The notes under the pieces were generated by a model. The model saw only the letters and a list, made by a program, of their open reading frames with translations. It was not told the DNA's origin and searched no databases. DNA of 64,000 nucleotides from Allopusillimonas sp048270225 (lineage in GTDB: Bacteria; Pseudomonadota; Gammaproteobacteria; Burkholderiales; Burkholderiaceae_B). This document shows positions 1-9,310 of this stretch, piece after piece (positions within the stretch are counted from its first letter, which is position 1; the number at the start of each line of letters is the position of its first letter). Made by a program: the position numbers and the translations under genes. The stretch is taken from NCBI GenBank assembly GCA_048270225.1, contig JBLWTG010000009.1:96614-160613 (forward strand), written 5' to 3'.

Positions 1-1445
1 CCGGCGAGCGGATCCCCGTCGATGGCATGATAGAGGCCGGAGACTCTCAACTTGACGCCTCCCTGCTGACAGGCGAGTCTTTGCCGTTGGCACGAAGCGT
101 CAATGAGCAGGTTCATGCGGGCATGGTCAACTTACGGACCCCGTTGTCCATACGCGTTCAAAAAGGCGAGGGGGAGCGCCGTATCGACACACTGGGTTTA
201 CGAATGCTTGAGCTGTTCGGGGCCAAGTCATCGATGTCGAAAATGGCAGAGCAGTTTGCGCGATTACTGTTGCCTGTCGTATGCGCAGTAGCGTTACTCG
301 CCTTGGTCCGCCACCTCTGGATGGGAATGGCGGTCGATTATGCATTGCTGGCTTCGCTGTCTGTGCTGGTAGCCGCTTGTCCCTGTGCCGTTGGCCTTGC
401 TCTGCCTCTAGCTTTCTCGGCGGGTAGTGCACGGGCATCGAATACCGGCATTTTGTTTCGCGACCCAGCAAGCGTTGAAGCTTTGGCACGTGCACGGGTC
501 TTCGCTTTTGACAAAACGGGCACACTGACTACGGGGCAATTAACCGTCACAAGAGTCACAAGCGCACGCCTTGCGCAGGACGAACTTATACGGCTCGTCG
601 CCAGCGCGGAAAGCGGAGTTGCACACCCGGTGGCTACCGCCATTGTGCAATATGCTCAATCTCGAGGAATCAATAGTCTGTTACCAGCAGAAGCGGCCGA
701 GCGGCATTCGGCCGGCGTACGCTACCTTGCACCAGACAGAGCGTTGTGGCTGCTTGGCACAAGGGCTTGGCTAGAGGACCAAGGCGTGGGCTACATCGCT
801 GAGGAAACCCACTCTGCTCTGAACACACCACACGCGCCCAGCGCCATTGTGCACATAGCCCGCGATGGAATCTGGGAGGGTCGAATCGAGCTACATGACG
901 AGATTCGAGACAGCTCCCTGGCTGCATTAGAACACCTGCGTAAGCAAGGCTGCCAGACTCTGCTCGTGACGGGCGACCATGCACCAGCGGCCAAGTGGGT
1001 TGGCGAAGCGTTGTCCTTTGCACCTAAGGACATTCACGCGGCTTGCGACCCTGACGGGAAGGTCAAAATTGTACAACAACATGGCCAAGATACCGCCTTT
1101 GTGGGCGATGGCATCAACGACACACTGGTTCTGGCCGCCGCTGGCTGCGGGGTGGCGATTAATGGCGCGAACGCGGTTGCCGTCACAGCGTCCGGGATCA
1201 TGATTACACAGGGCGGTGTCGAACAGATTGTCAAGGCGCGGCGACTGGCGCGACACATCCAGAGGCGAGTGCGTCAGAACCTCTTTTTTTCGATTTGCTA
1301 CAACGTGGCGATCGTGGTGCTGTTCTTTCAGATCGGGGTCGCGCCAGGAGCGGCCGCCATCGCCATGTGCCTAAGCAGTTTGACGGTCATTAGCAATTCG
1401 ATGCGTCCGTTTGCTTCGCAAGAAGACGCATCACATGTTTCCTAA
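1..1445 (+). CDS. Copper-type P1B ATPase, 5' truncated by the window
   Basis: Heavy-metal (probably Cu+) exporting P-type ATPase of the inner membrane. The reading frame is open from base 3, so the metal-binding N-terminus and first membrane helices lie outside the window. Visible in order: actuator TGES (69-80), metal-site CPC in a membrane helix (378-386), phosphorylation motif DKTGTLT (510-530), an HP pair typical of P1B enzymes (AHPVATAI), and hinge GDGIND (1104-1121). The C-terminal helix has the M-x-x-SS signature of Cu+ pumps (AMCLSS). Unusually, the residues after GDGIND are TL rather than the common AP/SP. Its place just before the ccm genes suggests a role in copper supply or detoxification around cytochrome oxidase biogenesis; this is inferred. 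Confidence 0.93.
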   Translation, partial: GERIPVDGMIEAGDSQLDASLLTGESLPLARSVNEQVHAGMVNLRTPLSIRVQKGEGERRIDTLGLRMLELFGAKSSMSKMAEQFARLLLPVVCAVALLALVRHLWMGMAVDYALLASLSVLVAACPCAVGLALPLAFSAGSARASNTGILFRDPASVEALARARVFAFDKTGTLTTGQLTVTRVTSARLAQDELIRLVASAESGVAHPVATAIVQYAQSRGINSLLPAEAAERHSAGVRYLAPDRALWLLGTRAWLEDQGVGYIAEETHSALNTPHAPSAIVHIARDGIWEGRIELHDEIRDSSLAALEHLRKQGCQTLLVTGDHAPAAKWVGEALSFAPKDIHAACDPDGKVKIVQQHGQDTAFVGDGINDTLVLAAAGCGVAINGANAVAVTASGIMITQGGVEQIVKARRLARHIQRRVRQNLFFSICYNVAIVVLFFQIGVAPGAAAIAMCLSSLTVISNSMRPFASQEDASHVS

Positions 1446-1899
1446 GTCGCTTTCACCAAAAGCTGTCCGACAACGCTTGAGCTAGGGATCCTGCTCGTGG
1501 ACTTTCGCGCCGTCGGCTCGATGACCGCTCTTAGAGCAGCGCCTGGACTCACCAATTCGACATGGTTCTTCTTGCTCTTTGATTTTATAGAAAATCGACC
1601 AGTATTTGTGCGAATCTCTAGCTATGACGTGCCTCGCCCAGGTCCGCACGGGGATGCCATGGAATCAGGAGTCATCGACCCCATAGGCACAACCGGACAA
1701 CCTATACCTGTCTACAGCGATTACCTTTAATCGAGCAAGTCGCTTAACTTTCAGTTAATCCAAGCAACGTATGCTACGCCATGACAGGACCGGTAAATCA
1801 CGCTTTTACACGATTTTGCACCGGAATAAACGTAATCATTGGCCATCATGCCGTTGGCGGACCACTACCGAAGGTCATCGCCTGGAACAAGGTAAAAAG
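1446..1899. other. Intergenic region before ccmA
   Basis: About 450 bases with no convincing gene. A 77-codon GTG-started frame (1497-1730) has no recognisable domain and is not adopted. The region presumably carries the ccm promoter, but no promoter could be singled out with confidence. Confidence 0.4.
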
Positions 1900-2514
1900 T
1901 TGCTCGAAGCCATCAATCTACAATGCGTGCGTGGTGAGCGCCGTCTATTTCATCGCTTGAGTTTTCAAGTCAGGGCTGGCGAGTGCCTGTTGATTCAAGG
2001 CGAGAACGGCAGTGGTAAGACCAGCCTGTTGCGCATGTTGATTGGGCTAACGCCTCCGGCTAATGGCACGGTCTGTTGGAACGGTCGACCGATCAAACAA
2101 TGGGGTAACGAATACGGGCGTGAGTTACTGTATTGCGGTCATGCTCCGGGCCTGAAAGAGGAACTGAGCGCCACTGAAAACCTGCATTTCAATTCTAATC
2201 TGGCAAACGTGACAGTTGGCTCCGCCGCTGTACAACATGCTTTGCATCACGCTGGTTTGCAAGGTAGGGAACACCTGCCCGTGCGTGTCTTGTCCCAGGG
2301 TCAAAAGCGCCGCGTGAACCTGGCCAGTCTATTACTGCAAAAGCGTGCTTTGTGGGTGCTGGACGAGCCTCTAGCGGCTTTGGATGCCCAGGCAATGCAG
2401 TGGGTCAGCAAAATAATCGACCGACATTTGAGTGAAGGCGGGCTTGCTGTTTTAACGACTCATCATGACATAGCGCTCGCATGCCCCCCCCAGGTCATCC
2501 AGGTGGGCAAGTGA
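1900..2514 (+). CDS. ccmA: CcmA, haem exporter ATP-binding subunit
   Basis: ATPase of the CcmABCD complex that releases holo-CcmE during System I cytochrome c maturation on the cytoplasmic face of the inner membrane. Walker A is GENGSGKT, the ABC signature is LSQGQKRR, and Walker B runs into a LDEPLAALD D-loop. The frame is open upstream to an ATG at 1771, but that extension has no family similarity. A TTG at 1900 preceded by AAGG gives 204 residues, the usual CcmA length, so it is preferred. The stop overlaps the ccmB start (GTGA), as expected for translational coupling. First gene of a complete ccmABCDEFGHI run. Confidence 0.92.
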   Translation: MLEAINLQCVRGERRLFHRLSFQVRAGECLLIQGENGSGKTSLLRMLIGLTPPANGTVCWNGRPIKQWGNEYGRELLYCGHAPGLKEELSATENLHFNSNLANVTVGSAAVQHALHHAGLQGREHLPVRVLSQGQKRRVNLASLLLQKRALWVLDEPLAALDAQAMQWVSKIIDRHLSEGGLAVLTTHHDIALACPPQVIQVGK

Positions 2515-3194
2515 ACGGCGTCCTGGGCATCTCGTCGCTATGCGAGGTTGCAAAGCGAGACTTAAGGCTTGCCATGAGGCGCAAGTCCGATATGCTGACA
2601 TCTCTTTCTTTCTTCGTAATAGTGGTCAGTCTATTCCCCTTGGCCATAGGTGTTGAACACGACACGCTGCGCCAGATCGCCCCCGGGATTCTTTGGGTGG
2701 CCGCATTGCTGGCAACCATGCTGTCGTTAAATCGACTGTTTGAACAGGACTTTGTCGACGGCACTTTGGAACAATTGTTCCTTTCGCCTGCTCCGCTTGG
2801 AATGCTGGCGCTGGGCAAGGTGATCGCCCACTGGATTTTGACTGGTCTGCCATTGACAGTCTTAGCGCCGCTTTTGGCCTTGCAGTTCGATTTACCAACT
2901 TCGTCTTCGCTCATCCTGACCTTTTCATTCCTGATCGGCACGCCGGTGCTCAGCTTGATCGGCGCGATCGGAGCAAGTCTTACATTGGGGCTTCGAGGTG
3001 GCGGAGTACTACTCGCATTGATCATTCTGCCGCTTTACACGCCAACCCTTATCTTTGGCGCCGGTGCCGTCGACACCGCAGCGGCTGGACTCAGTGCGAA
3101 CGCAAATCTTTCGCTGTTGGCGGCCATGCTGGCTGTAGCGATCTTTTTTTCTCCTTTGGCCACTGCCGCGGCATTAAGGATTGCGTTGGAATAA
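2511..3194 (+). CDS. ccmB: CcmB, haem exporter membrane subunit
   Basis: Integral membrane partner of CcmA, about six hydrophobic helices, 227 residues from the chosen start. The GTG start overlaps the ccmA stop by four bases and places the family N-terminal segment (EVAKRDLRLAMRRKSD) right after it; an ATG 30 bases upstream lies inside ccmA and adds a proline-rich extension unlike CcmB. The stop overlaps the ccmC ATG by one base. Acts with CcmA, CcmC and CcmD in ATP-dependent release of haem-loaded CcmE into the periplasmic pathway. Confidence 0.93.
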   Translation: MNGVLGISSLCEVAKRDLRLAMRRKSDMLTSLSFFVIVVSLFPLAIGVEHDTLRQIAPGILWVAALLATMLSLNRLFEQDFVDGTLEQLFLSPAPLGMLALGKVIAHWILTGLPLTVLAPLLALQFDLPTSSSLILTFSFLIGTPVLSLIGAIGASLTLGLRGGGVLLALIILPLYTPTLIFGAGAVDTAAAGLSANANLSLLAAMLAVAIFFSPLATAAALRIALE

Positions 3195-3943
3195 TGGCTG
3201 CAAGAATGATTAATTGGTTTAAGTACTCTTCACCCAAGACGTTTTATCCGCTTGCAGGAAAACTTATCCCCTGGTTCGGCGCAGCTGCGGCGATTCTGGC
3301 CATTTCTGGCCTGTACATAGGGTTCTTCCTGGCACCCACCGACGCTCAGCAAGGCGAGGGCTATCGCATCATTTTTTTACACGTTCCGGCCTCATGGATG
3401 TCGATGTTTATCTATCTGATCATGGCTTTCTGGGCCGCGGTCGGGTTGGTGTTCAACAGCCGCTTATCTGCCATGATGGCTTCGGCCCTGGCACCGACTG
3501 GCGCCCTGTTCACCTTTCTTTCGTTATGGACGGGCGCTTTGTGGGGCAAGCCCATGTGGGGAACCTGGTGGGTCTGGGACGCGCGGTTGACGTCCGAGCT
3601 GCTCCTGTTCTTCTTATATCTCGCGTTTATGGCGCTCCAGTCCGCTGTGGACGACCCAAGGCGCGCCGATAAGGCCGGTGCTGTGCTGGCGATGGTTGGC
3701 GTTGTGAACATTCCAATTATTTATTTCTCGGTTCAATGGTGGAGCACCTTGCACCAGGGTGCGTCTGTATCGCTGAGCCGAGCGCCATCAATGGCATCGG
3801 TCATGCTGGTTGGCATGCTGCTCATGGCCTTGGCGTCGTGGTTATATACGATCGCAGCGGCACTGCTACGCGTGCGTTGCATCATTCTGGAGCGCGAGCG
3901 CCATGCCGGCTGGTTAAACGCATTAAAGGAAATAGAACGATGA
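3194..3943 (+). CDS. ccmC: CcmC, haem lyase for CcmE
   Basis: Six-helix inner membrane protein that loads haem onto CcmE. The tryptophan-rich WWD motif is present (WGTWWVWDARLTSE), flanked by the two expected haem-ligand histidines in periplasmic loops (HVPASW and STLHQGAS). At 249 residues it has normal length. The ATG overlaps the ccmB TAA by one base and the TGA overlaps the ccmD ATG, so it lies inside a translationally coupled operon. Confidence 0.95.
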   Translation: MAARMINWFKYSSPKTFYPLAGKLIPWFGAAAAILAISGLYIGFFLAPTDAQQGEGYRIIFLHVPASWMSMFIYLIMAFWAAVGLVFNSRLSAMMASALAPTGALFTFLSLWTGALWGKPMWGTWWVWDARLTSELLLFFLYLAFMALQSAVDDPRRADKAGAVLAMVGVVNIPIIYFSVQWWSTLHQGASVSLSRAPSMASVMLVGMLLMALASWLYTIAAALLRVRCIILERERHAGWLNALKEIER

Positions 3944-4122
3944 TCTGGTCAAGCCCCTTTGAGTTCTTCGCCATGGGCGGGTATGCGCCTTATGTCTGGG
4001 GATCACTGAGCGTCACCCTTGTGGCGATCCTCGCTGAGTGTCTTGTTCTCCGCGTTCGCCGCAAGACGGCACTGCTAAATGTACAGCGCAATTCAAGTTC
4101 ATATGAAGAGGCCCCACGATGA
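3940..4122 (+). CDS. ccmD: CcmD, small haem exporter subunit
   Basis: A 60-residue protein with one membrane helix (about residues 20-38) followed by an arginine-rich cytoplasmic tail, matching CcmD, which stabilises the CcmABC-CcmE complex. The start FFAMGGYAPYVWGS resembles the typical CcmD opening, where a short hydrophobic stretch ends in Y-x-x-Y/F-VW. The ATG overlaps the ccmC stop (ATGA) and its own stop overlaps the ccmE start in the same way. A longer open frame extends upstream inside ccmC and is ignored. Confidence 0.9.
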   Translation: MIWSSPFEFFAMGGYAPYVWGSLSVTLVAILAECLVLRVRRKTALLNVQRNSSSYEEAPR

Positions 4123-4559
4123 AGGCTCGCCATAGACGCATGATCCTCATTGGCGGCGGTCTGGTCACGCTCGGTGTTGCCACGGCGCTGGTGCTCAACG
4201 CCTTCCAAAGCAATCTTGTGTTTTTTTTCACGCCGACTCAGGTCATGGCGGGCGAGGCGCCTGAAGAACGCGTTTTTCGCATTGGCGGGATTGTGCAGGC
4301 GGGAAGCGTTCGGCGTGATGGGCTTACTGTGCAATTTGCGGTCACCGACAATGCCAAAACGATTCCGGTAAGTTATACGGGTATCCTTCCCGACCTGTTC
4401 AGTGAGGACAAAGGAGTCGTTGCACAAGGCAAGCTCGAGCTCGATGGTTTGTTTCGGGCCCAGGAGGTGCTGGCAAAGCACGACGAGAACTACATGCCGC
4501 CCGAAGCGCAACATGCTTTGGATGAGGCCAGTAAGAATGCAGGCATAGGGAGGCCATAG
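4119..4559 (+). CDS. ccmE: CcmE, periplasmic haem chaperone
   Basis: 146-residue membrane-anchored periplasmic protein that binds haem covalently and hands it to CcmF/CcmH. One N-terminal signal-anchor helix (about residues 8-30), an OB-fold beta-rich body, and the C-terminal haem-binding motif H-x-x-x-Y seen as LAKHDENYMPPE. Normal length. The start overlaps ccmD by four bases; ccmF follows after three bases. Confidence 0.95.
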   Translation: MKARHRRMILIGGGLVTLGVATALVLNAFQSNLVFFFTPTQVMAGEAPEERVFRIGGIVQAGSVRRDGLTVQFAVTDNAKTIPVSYTGILPDLFSEDKGVVAQGKLELDGLFRAQEVLAKHDENYMPPEAQHALDEASKNAGIGRP

Positions 4560-4562
4560 TCC

Positions 4563-6524
4563 ATGCTGGTTGAATTCGGTCATTTTTCCCTGATCCTGAC
4601 GCTATTCGTTGCACTTGCGCAGGCAGGCCTATCCCTTGTCGGCGCGGCGCGCAGCAAACTCGCATGGATCGCCTTTGCGCGGCCAGCCGCTCGCATACAA
4701 TTTCTACTGATCGCCATAAGCTTTGCGACGCTGGCCTGGTCCTTCTTTGCGAACGATTTCTCGGTGCTTTATGTCGCGCAGAACTCCAATTCGCAGCTAC
4801 CGTGGTTTTACCGGATCGCCGCGACCTGGGGCGGGCATGAAGGATCACTGCTGCTGTGGTTGCTCATGCAGACCGGGTGGGCGTGTGCGGTCAGCGTGTT
4901 CTCGCGTCAACTGCCCGATACGATGGTGGCTCGCGTGCTTGGAGTGTTGGGTCTGATCAATGCCGGATTCCTGCTCTTTGTATTGCTGACCTCGAACCCG
5001 TTCGAACGCCTGCTACCTGCAGCCATGGAGGGGTTGGACTTGAACCCGCTCCTGCAGGACATTGGATTGATCCTGCATCCACCGCTGCTCTATATGGGAT
5101 ATGTCGGATTTTCGGTGGCGTTTGCGTTTGCCGTCGCCGCGTTGCTAGCGGGTCAGCTTGATGCAACCTGGGCGCGCTGGTCCAGGCCTTGGGCGACGGC
5201 AGCGTGGTTATTCCTGACTTTGGGAATCGCGCTGGGGAGCTGGTGGGCCTACTACGAATTGGGATGGGGAGGTTGGTGGTTCTGGGATCCTGTAGAGAAC
5301 TCATCATTTATCCCCTGGCTCGTGGGCACAGCATTGATACACTCTTTGGCAGTAACCGAAAAACGCAACAGCTTCAAAAGCTGGACAATGCTGCTTGCCA
5401 TCAGCACTTTCTCGTTTTCGTTGCTGGGCGCTTTTCTGGTCCGTTCGGGGGTACTCACGTCCGTACACGCGTTCGCCACTGATCCGCGTCGGGGCATATT
5501 CATTTTGACGCTTTTCACCGTGGTGACGGGATCGTCACTGCTACTGTTTGCGCTGCGCGTGCCCAAGGTCGGCGTTGGTGGCAGATTCGCGTTGGTCTCA
5601 CGTGAATCATTCTTGTTGGTAAATAACATTCTATTGACCGTGGCCGCCGGCGCGGTCATTCTTGGGACCCTCTATCCGCTTATTCTTGATGCGCTCGGAC
5701 TAGGCAAGCTCTCTGTCGGCCCCCCCTACTTTAATGCCGTTTTCGTACCGTTGATGGTGCCGGCGTTGCTGCTCATGGCCGTTGGGCCAATGGCCAACTG
5801 GAAAAAAACAAAAATACCCGCTTTGATAACGGAACTCCAGCTGCCCGCTTGGATCGCAGTGGTTGTTGGAGCGAGCGTGCCATTTCTATGCGGACGCTGG
5901 TCTGTGTCCGTTGCGTTGGGAATGGCTCTGGCATCGTGGATCGCCGCCTCCGTCATTATCGGCATTGTCCAACGCATGCGGGCCACGCGCAGCGGACTGC
6001 TAGCCCAGCCGCGTAGCTGGCTCGGTATGCACTTAGCGCATCTGGGCATCGCCGTATTCGTCGTGGGAGTCACGCTGGTCACGGGATATGAAACGGAACA
6101 GGACCTTTCCATGATGCCTAACAGTACGGCATCGACCGGCGCTTATGAATTGAGGTTCAAGGGTGTCAGCAAGGAGATAGGCGCAAACTACGAAGCGGAG
6201 GTCGGAGAGGTTTTACTTTCACGCAACGGACACGTTTTTCGCTCCCTGCATCCCGAAAAGCGCGATTACTTCTCATCGGACATGCCGATAACGGAAGCGG
6301 CGATTGACGCCAATGGCCTGCGACATGTTTACGTTTCATTGGGCGAGCCGCTTGGCAACAACGCCTGGAGTGTGCGTATTTACTATAAGCCATTTGTTGA
6401 CTGGATCTGGATTGGCTGCATTTTGATGGCCTTAGGCGGACTGCTAGCCATCAGCGATCGCCGATATCGGCTTAAGCGTCGCCAGCGCGGCAATGCATTT
6501 TCGCCGAGGGGGGAAGCGCCATGA
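4563..6524 (+). CDS. ccmF: CcmF, cytochrome c haem lyase subunit
   Basis: 653-residue polytopic membrane protein that ligates haem from CcmE to apocytochrome c. It shows the WGGHEGS segment near residue 90 and the WWD haem-handling motif GGWWFWDPVENSSFIPWL, with many hydrophobic helices and a long periplasmic loop before the last helix. Length matches the family. The ATG comes three bases after ccmE and the stop overlaps the next gene by ATGA. Confidence 0.95.
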   Translation: MLVEFGHFSLILTLFVALAQAGLSLVGAARSKLAWIAFARPAARIQFLLIAISFATLAWSFFANDFSVLYVAQNSNSQLPWFYRIAATWGGHEGSLLLWLLMQTGWACAVSVFSRQLPDTMVARVLGVLGLINAGFLLFVLLTSNPFERLLPAAMEGLDLNPLLQDIGLILHPPLLYMGYVGFSVAFAFAVAALLAGQLDATWARWSRPWATAAWLFLTLGIALGSWWAYYELGWGGWWFWDPVENSSFIPWLVGTALIHSLAVTEKRNSFKSWTMLLAISTFSFSLLGAFLVRSGVLTSVHAFATDPRRGIFILTLFTVVTGSSLLLFALRVPKVGVGGRFALVSRESFLLVNNILLTVAAGAVILGTLYPLILDALGLGKLSVGPPYFNAVFVPLMVPALLLMAVGPMANWKKTKIPALITELQLPAWIAVVVGASVPFLCGRWSVSVALGMALASWIAASVIIGIVQRMRATRSGLLAQPRSWLGMHLAHLGIAVFVVGVTLVTGYETEQDLSMMPNSTASTGAYELRFKGVSKEIGANYEAEVGEVLLSRNGHVFRSLHPEKRDYFSSDMPITEAAIDANGLRHVYVSLGEPLGNNAWSVRIYYKPFVDWIWIGCILMALGGLLAISDRRYRLKRRQRGNAFSPRGEAP

Positions 6525-7045
6525 GTCGTTTTGCATGGCCATTGATCGGTTTCATCGTGCTGGTCGGCTTCCTTGGTCTCGGCTTGACGCTCAAGCCCAG
6601 CGAGGTGCCCTCGCCTTTGATCGGCAAACCCGCGCCCCAGTTCACCCTGCCCAAGCTGGCGGTTCAGGACGAGACGTTTTCACCCCAATCCATGCACGGA
6701 AAAGTATGGCTGCTGAATGTTTGGGCATCCTGGTGTCCTCCCTGCCTCGAAGAGCATCCCATCATTACGGATCTGGCGACAACATACGCCTTGCCCATTG
6801 TTGGCCTGAATTATAAAGACGTGCCTGCGAACGCAATCTCATGGCTAGATCGCCATGGCAATGCCTTCGAGTCCGTCGTATCTGACCCACAAGGTGTTGT
6901 GGGTATCGATTACGGAGTCTATGGCGTACCCGAAACATATGTGATTGATAAAGAGGGCTTCATTCGATATAAGCATATCGGCGCGGTGAGCCATAACGAT
7001 GCACGTAACATCATCCTACCCTTGGTGCGGGAGCTTCAGAAATGA
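6521..7045 (+). CDS. ccmG: CcmG/DsbE thiol-disulfide oxidoreductase
   Basis: 174-residue periplasmic thioredoxin-like protein held by an N-terminal helix (residues about 5-25). The active site is WCPPC in NVWASWCPPCLEEHP and the family cis-proline loop is YGVPETYVIDKEG. It keeps the apocytochrome CXXCH cysteines (or CcmH) reduced for haem attachment. It overlaps ccmF at its start and ccmH at its end by four bases each. Confidence 0.95.
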   Translation: MSRFAWPLIGFIVLVGFLGLGLTLKPSEVPSPLIGKPAPQFTLPKLAVQDETFSPQSMHGKVWLLNVWASWCPPCLEEHPIITDLATTYALPIVGLNYKDVPANAISWLDRHGNAFESVVSDPQGVVGIDYGVYGVPETYVIDKEGFIRYKHIGAVSHNDARNIILPLVRELQK

Positions 7046-7497
7046 CGCGCGTGTGGCTGTCACTACTTTGCGCTGTTATTTCCTTTCCCATCTGGGGCAA
7101 TGATGCGGCTAGCGAAAAGCGCATGCTGAAAATAGCTGCGGAACTGCGTTGCCTGGTATGCCAAAACGAATCGATCGCCGCTTCACGCGCCGACTTCGCT
7201 GCAGACATACGAGAACTGATCCGCCACGATATCGAAGTGGGGAAAAGCGATACTGAAATTCAGGCCTACCTTGTTACTCGATACGGCGATTTCATACTGT
7301 ATCGTCCACCATTGAAAGCCACCACACTTCTACTGTGGTTTGGTCCCATCCTGCTCCTCGTTTTCGGATTCCTTATATTTGCCATAACACTACACCGACG
7401 AAAACAGCATTCGGCCGAAATTTCATTAAGTGACGATGAACAAAAAATAGCAGAATCCCTCCTGGAGCGCACCACCCATCATGGAAATCTCTTATGA
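7042..7497 (+). CDS. ccmH: CcmH, apocytochrome thiol reductase
   Basis: 151-residue periplasmic protein with signal peptide, the redox motif LRCLVC, and a C-terminal membrane helix (about residues 100-120) followed by a short basic tail. This is the short, CycL/N-terminal type of CcmH; the CycH part is separate (next gene). It reduces the cytochrome c haem-binding cysteines with CcmG. Coupled to both neighbours by ATGA-type overlaps. Confidence 0.94.
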   Translation: MTRVWLSLLCAVISFPIWGNDAASEKRMLKIAAELRCLVCQNESIAASRADFAADIRELIRHDIEVGKSDTEIQAYLVTRYGDFILYRPPLKATTLLLWFGPILLLVFGFLIFAITLHRRKQHSAEISLSDDEQKIAESLLERTTHHGNLL

Positions 7498-8345
7498 GTT
7501 TGATTTTTGTTGGCTTTGCCGCATTGCTAGCGGTCGGAGTAACACTATGCCTGGGGAGAGTTCTTTGGCGCGGTACGACACCTAATAGTGAGATCGAGCA
7601 TCATGCTGTCAATGCGAAGGTGTTGCGTGATCAATTGGCTGAGCTAGAGCAGGACGTCGCCCATCAAATATTATCTGCCGATGACTTCTCGGCTGCGAAG
7701 CAAGAAATACAACAACGTGCCCTGCAAGAAGCAGTACCCGCTCCGGTTCCGGCCATGCAAGGCGGGCGCGACAAGCGCACAGCGGCAATACTAATTGTCA
7801 CGCTGCCGCTGGCCGCCATGTTGCTGTATTTTTCCCTGGGCAACCCAGCAGAAAGCCTTTCACCAACGCCTCAAAATGCTCCCATGATGACTCGGGGCGA
7901 TGTAGAGAACATGGTGAAATCGCTTGAGACCCGCCTTGCCCAAAACCCTGATGACTCCCCTGGCTGGCTCATGTTGGCTCGCTCTTATAGCTACTTTGGA
8001 GACTACAAAAATGCGGCCGTCGCTTTCTCCAAGGCAGCGCCCATCATCCAAACGGACCCGATAGCGCTAACCGAATACGCGGAAACGCTAGCTCGAAGCA
8101 GCGCAACAGGATTCGTTGGCGAACCAACGCAGCTACTGGAGCGCGCGCTCTCCATTGATCCGCGGGAGCCTTATGCACTTACGCTAGCAGGTACCGCTGC
8201 GCTCGAACGCGGCGACTACCAAGTAGCCATTGATTACTGGCAAAAAGTGCTTGAACAGCTCCCTGCGGGCTCTCAGACGGCACAGATCGTCGCCGATGGC
8301 ATTGAGCGGGCACAGCAGAGAAACGGTGGCGCTCGCCTCCCATAA
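7494..8345 (+). CDS. ccmI: CcmI/CycH, apocytochrome chaperone with TPR repeats
   Basis: 283 residues: two N-terminal helices (about 3-22 and 100-118) around a cytoplasmic coiled-coil-like loop (NAKVLRDQLAELEQDV), then TPR-like repeats in the periplasm (for example SPGWLMLARSYSYFGDYKNA). CcmI captures apocytochromes and delivers them to CcmFH. Last gene of the overlapping ccm run. A decayed second copy of its C-terminal repeats lies about 0.8 kb downstream (see 9145-9310). Confidence 0.93.
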   Translation: MSLIFVGFAALLAVGVTLCLGRVLWRGTTPNSEIEHHAVNAKVLRDQLAELEQDVAHQILSADDFSAAKQEIQQRALQEAVPAPVPAMQGGRDKRTAAILIVTLPLAAMLLYFSLGNPAESLSPTPQNAPMMTRGDVENMVKSLETRLAQNPDDSPGWLMLARSYSYFGDYKNAAVAFSKAAPIIQTDPIALTEYAETLARSSATGFVGEPTQLLERALSIDPREPYALTLAGTAALERGDYQVAIDYWQKVLEQLPAGSQTAQIVADGIERAQQRNGGARLP

Positions 8346-9144
8346 ACATCATGCAAGCATTAAGTCTGCGGTCCGATGACGTCCGCCTGCACACCGGCGA
8401 ATGAAAGAGCGTGGGCGCGCATCTGCGGCGTGATGTCTACTTGGCAGCGGCAAAGCAAAAGGGCGGGACGGCCTAAGCGCCGCCAAAGATCGCTGCCAGG
8501 CAAGACGGCCAGCGCAAACCGTGGACGAGTGCCCTGGCTAACAATAGCCCGACCAGTACACCACATCCCACTCCGGTTCGGAAAGCGGCACAACGAGCGT
8601 ATCGGAGGCTCGAACGCCATCATAGCCTCACGTACTGGACTGAACTGATAGGACTCGTTTAGCGATGGCTTAAGCGACCACTCATGTACGCTTAATGGTG
8701 CGACTTCGATGCTCCGTTTCCGTAATTCGACGCATTTCAAGTAGATTTGTCTGCAAGCTATACCACGTTCCCGTATGCATTCTTCCTACCAACTCCAGGG
8801 CCGGAGTATCAACGTAGAGCCTGTCACGGTCGAGCATTGTCTCATCATGGATGTGCATAGCAAGCACCCTGGCGATCACAATACTGCGATTGCCGCCCAG
8901 ATTATGTACATGCTCTGCCGCACACTCATAAGCTACCGTGCTGGCTTTGACTCATGACGGCGCAATCTTGACCGACGGGAGGACTTCCAACCCTGCTTCA
9001 GCGAGCCCACCAACGCTTGAATCAAAATCGACAGCGGTCACATTCATCTGCTGCACTAAGTCTTGCGATACGAGGTTGATCACGAAATCTTTGCCTTGCT
9101 GCAGGTTACGGCCGGTGTCTTTGGGCTCACCATTACGCGCTCCG
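8346..9144. other. Decayed, gene-poor region after ccm
   Basis: No intact gene is supported. The minus strand keeps short protein-like stretches in shifting frames, such as SEPEWDVVYWSG near 8560-8590, QVDITPQMRAHALSFAGVQ near 8390-8450 and QQMNVTAVDFDSS near 9020-9055, interrupted by stops. This looks like one or more old pseudogenes that I cannot identify. Confidence 0.45.
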
Positions 9145-9310
9145 ACCCCTATTGCGAACCATTCGCTCTCACCTTGGCGGGACGAGCGGCATTCGAGCGC
9201 GGCGAATATCAGGGGCCATTAGCTACTGGCAGCAATCACTGGAAGTTCCCACTGGTTCGGAAGCGGCCCAGGCGGTACTGAATGGCATTGATATAGCTCG
9301 ACAGAATACG
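9145..9310 (+). pseudogene. Remnant of a second ccmI (C-terminal TPR part)
   Basis: Two adjacent frames together read EPFALTLAGRAAFERGEYQ and then AISYWQQSLEVPTGSEAAQ followed by AVLNGIDIARQN. These align directly with the intact CcmI end EPYALTLAGTAALERGDYQ / AIDYWQKVLEQLPAGSQTAQ / IVADGIERAQQRN. A two-base surplus in the run of G near 9210 breaks the frame, and no start or upstream domain remains. It is a diverged relic, not a recent duplication, and implies that another ccm cluster or tandem ccmI once stood here. Confidence 0.75.

Noticed and set aside
1497..1730. 77-residue open frame upstream of ccmA
   Set aside because: GTG start without ribosome site, no family resemblance, mixed composition; treated as intergenic.
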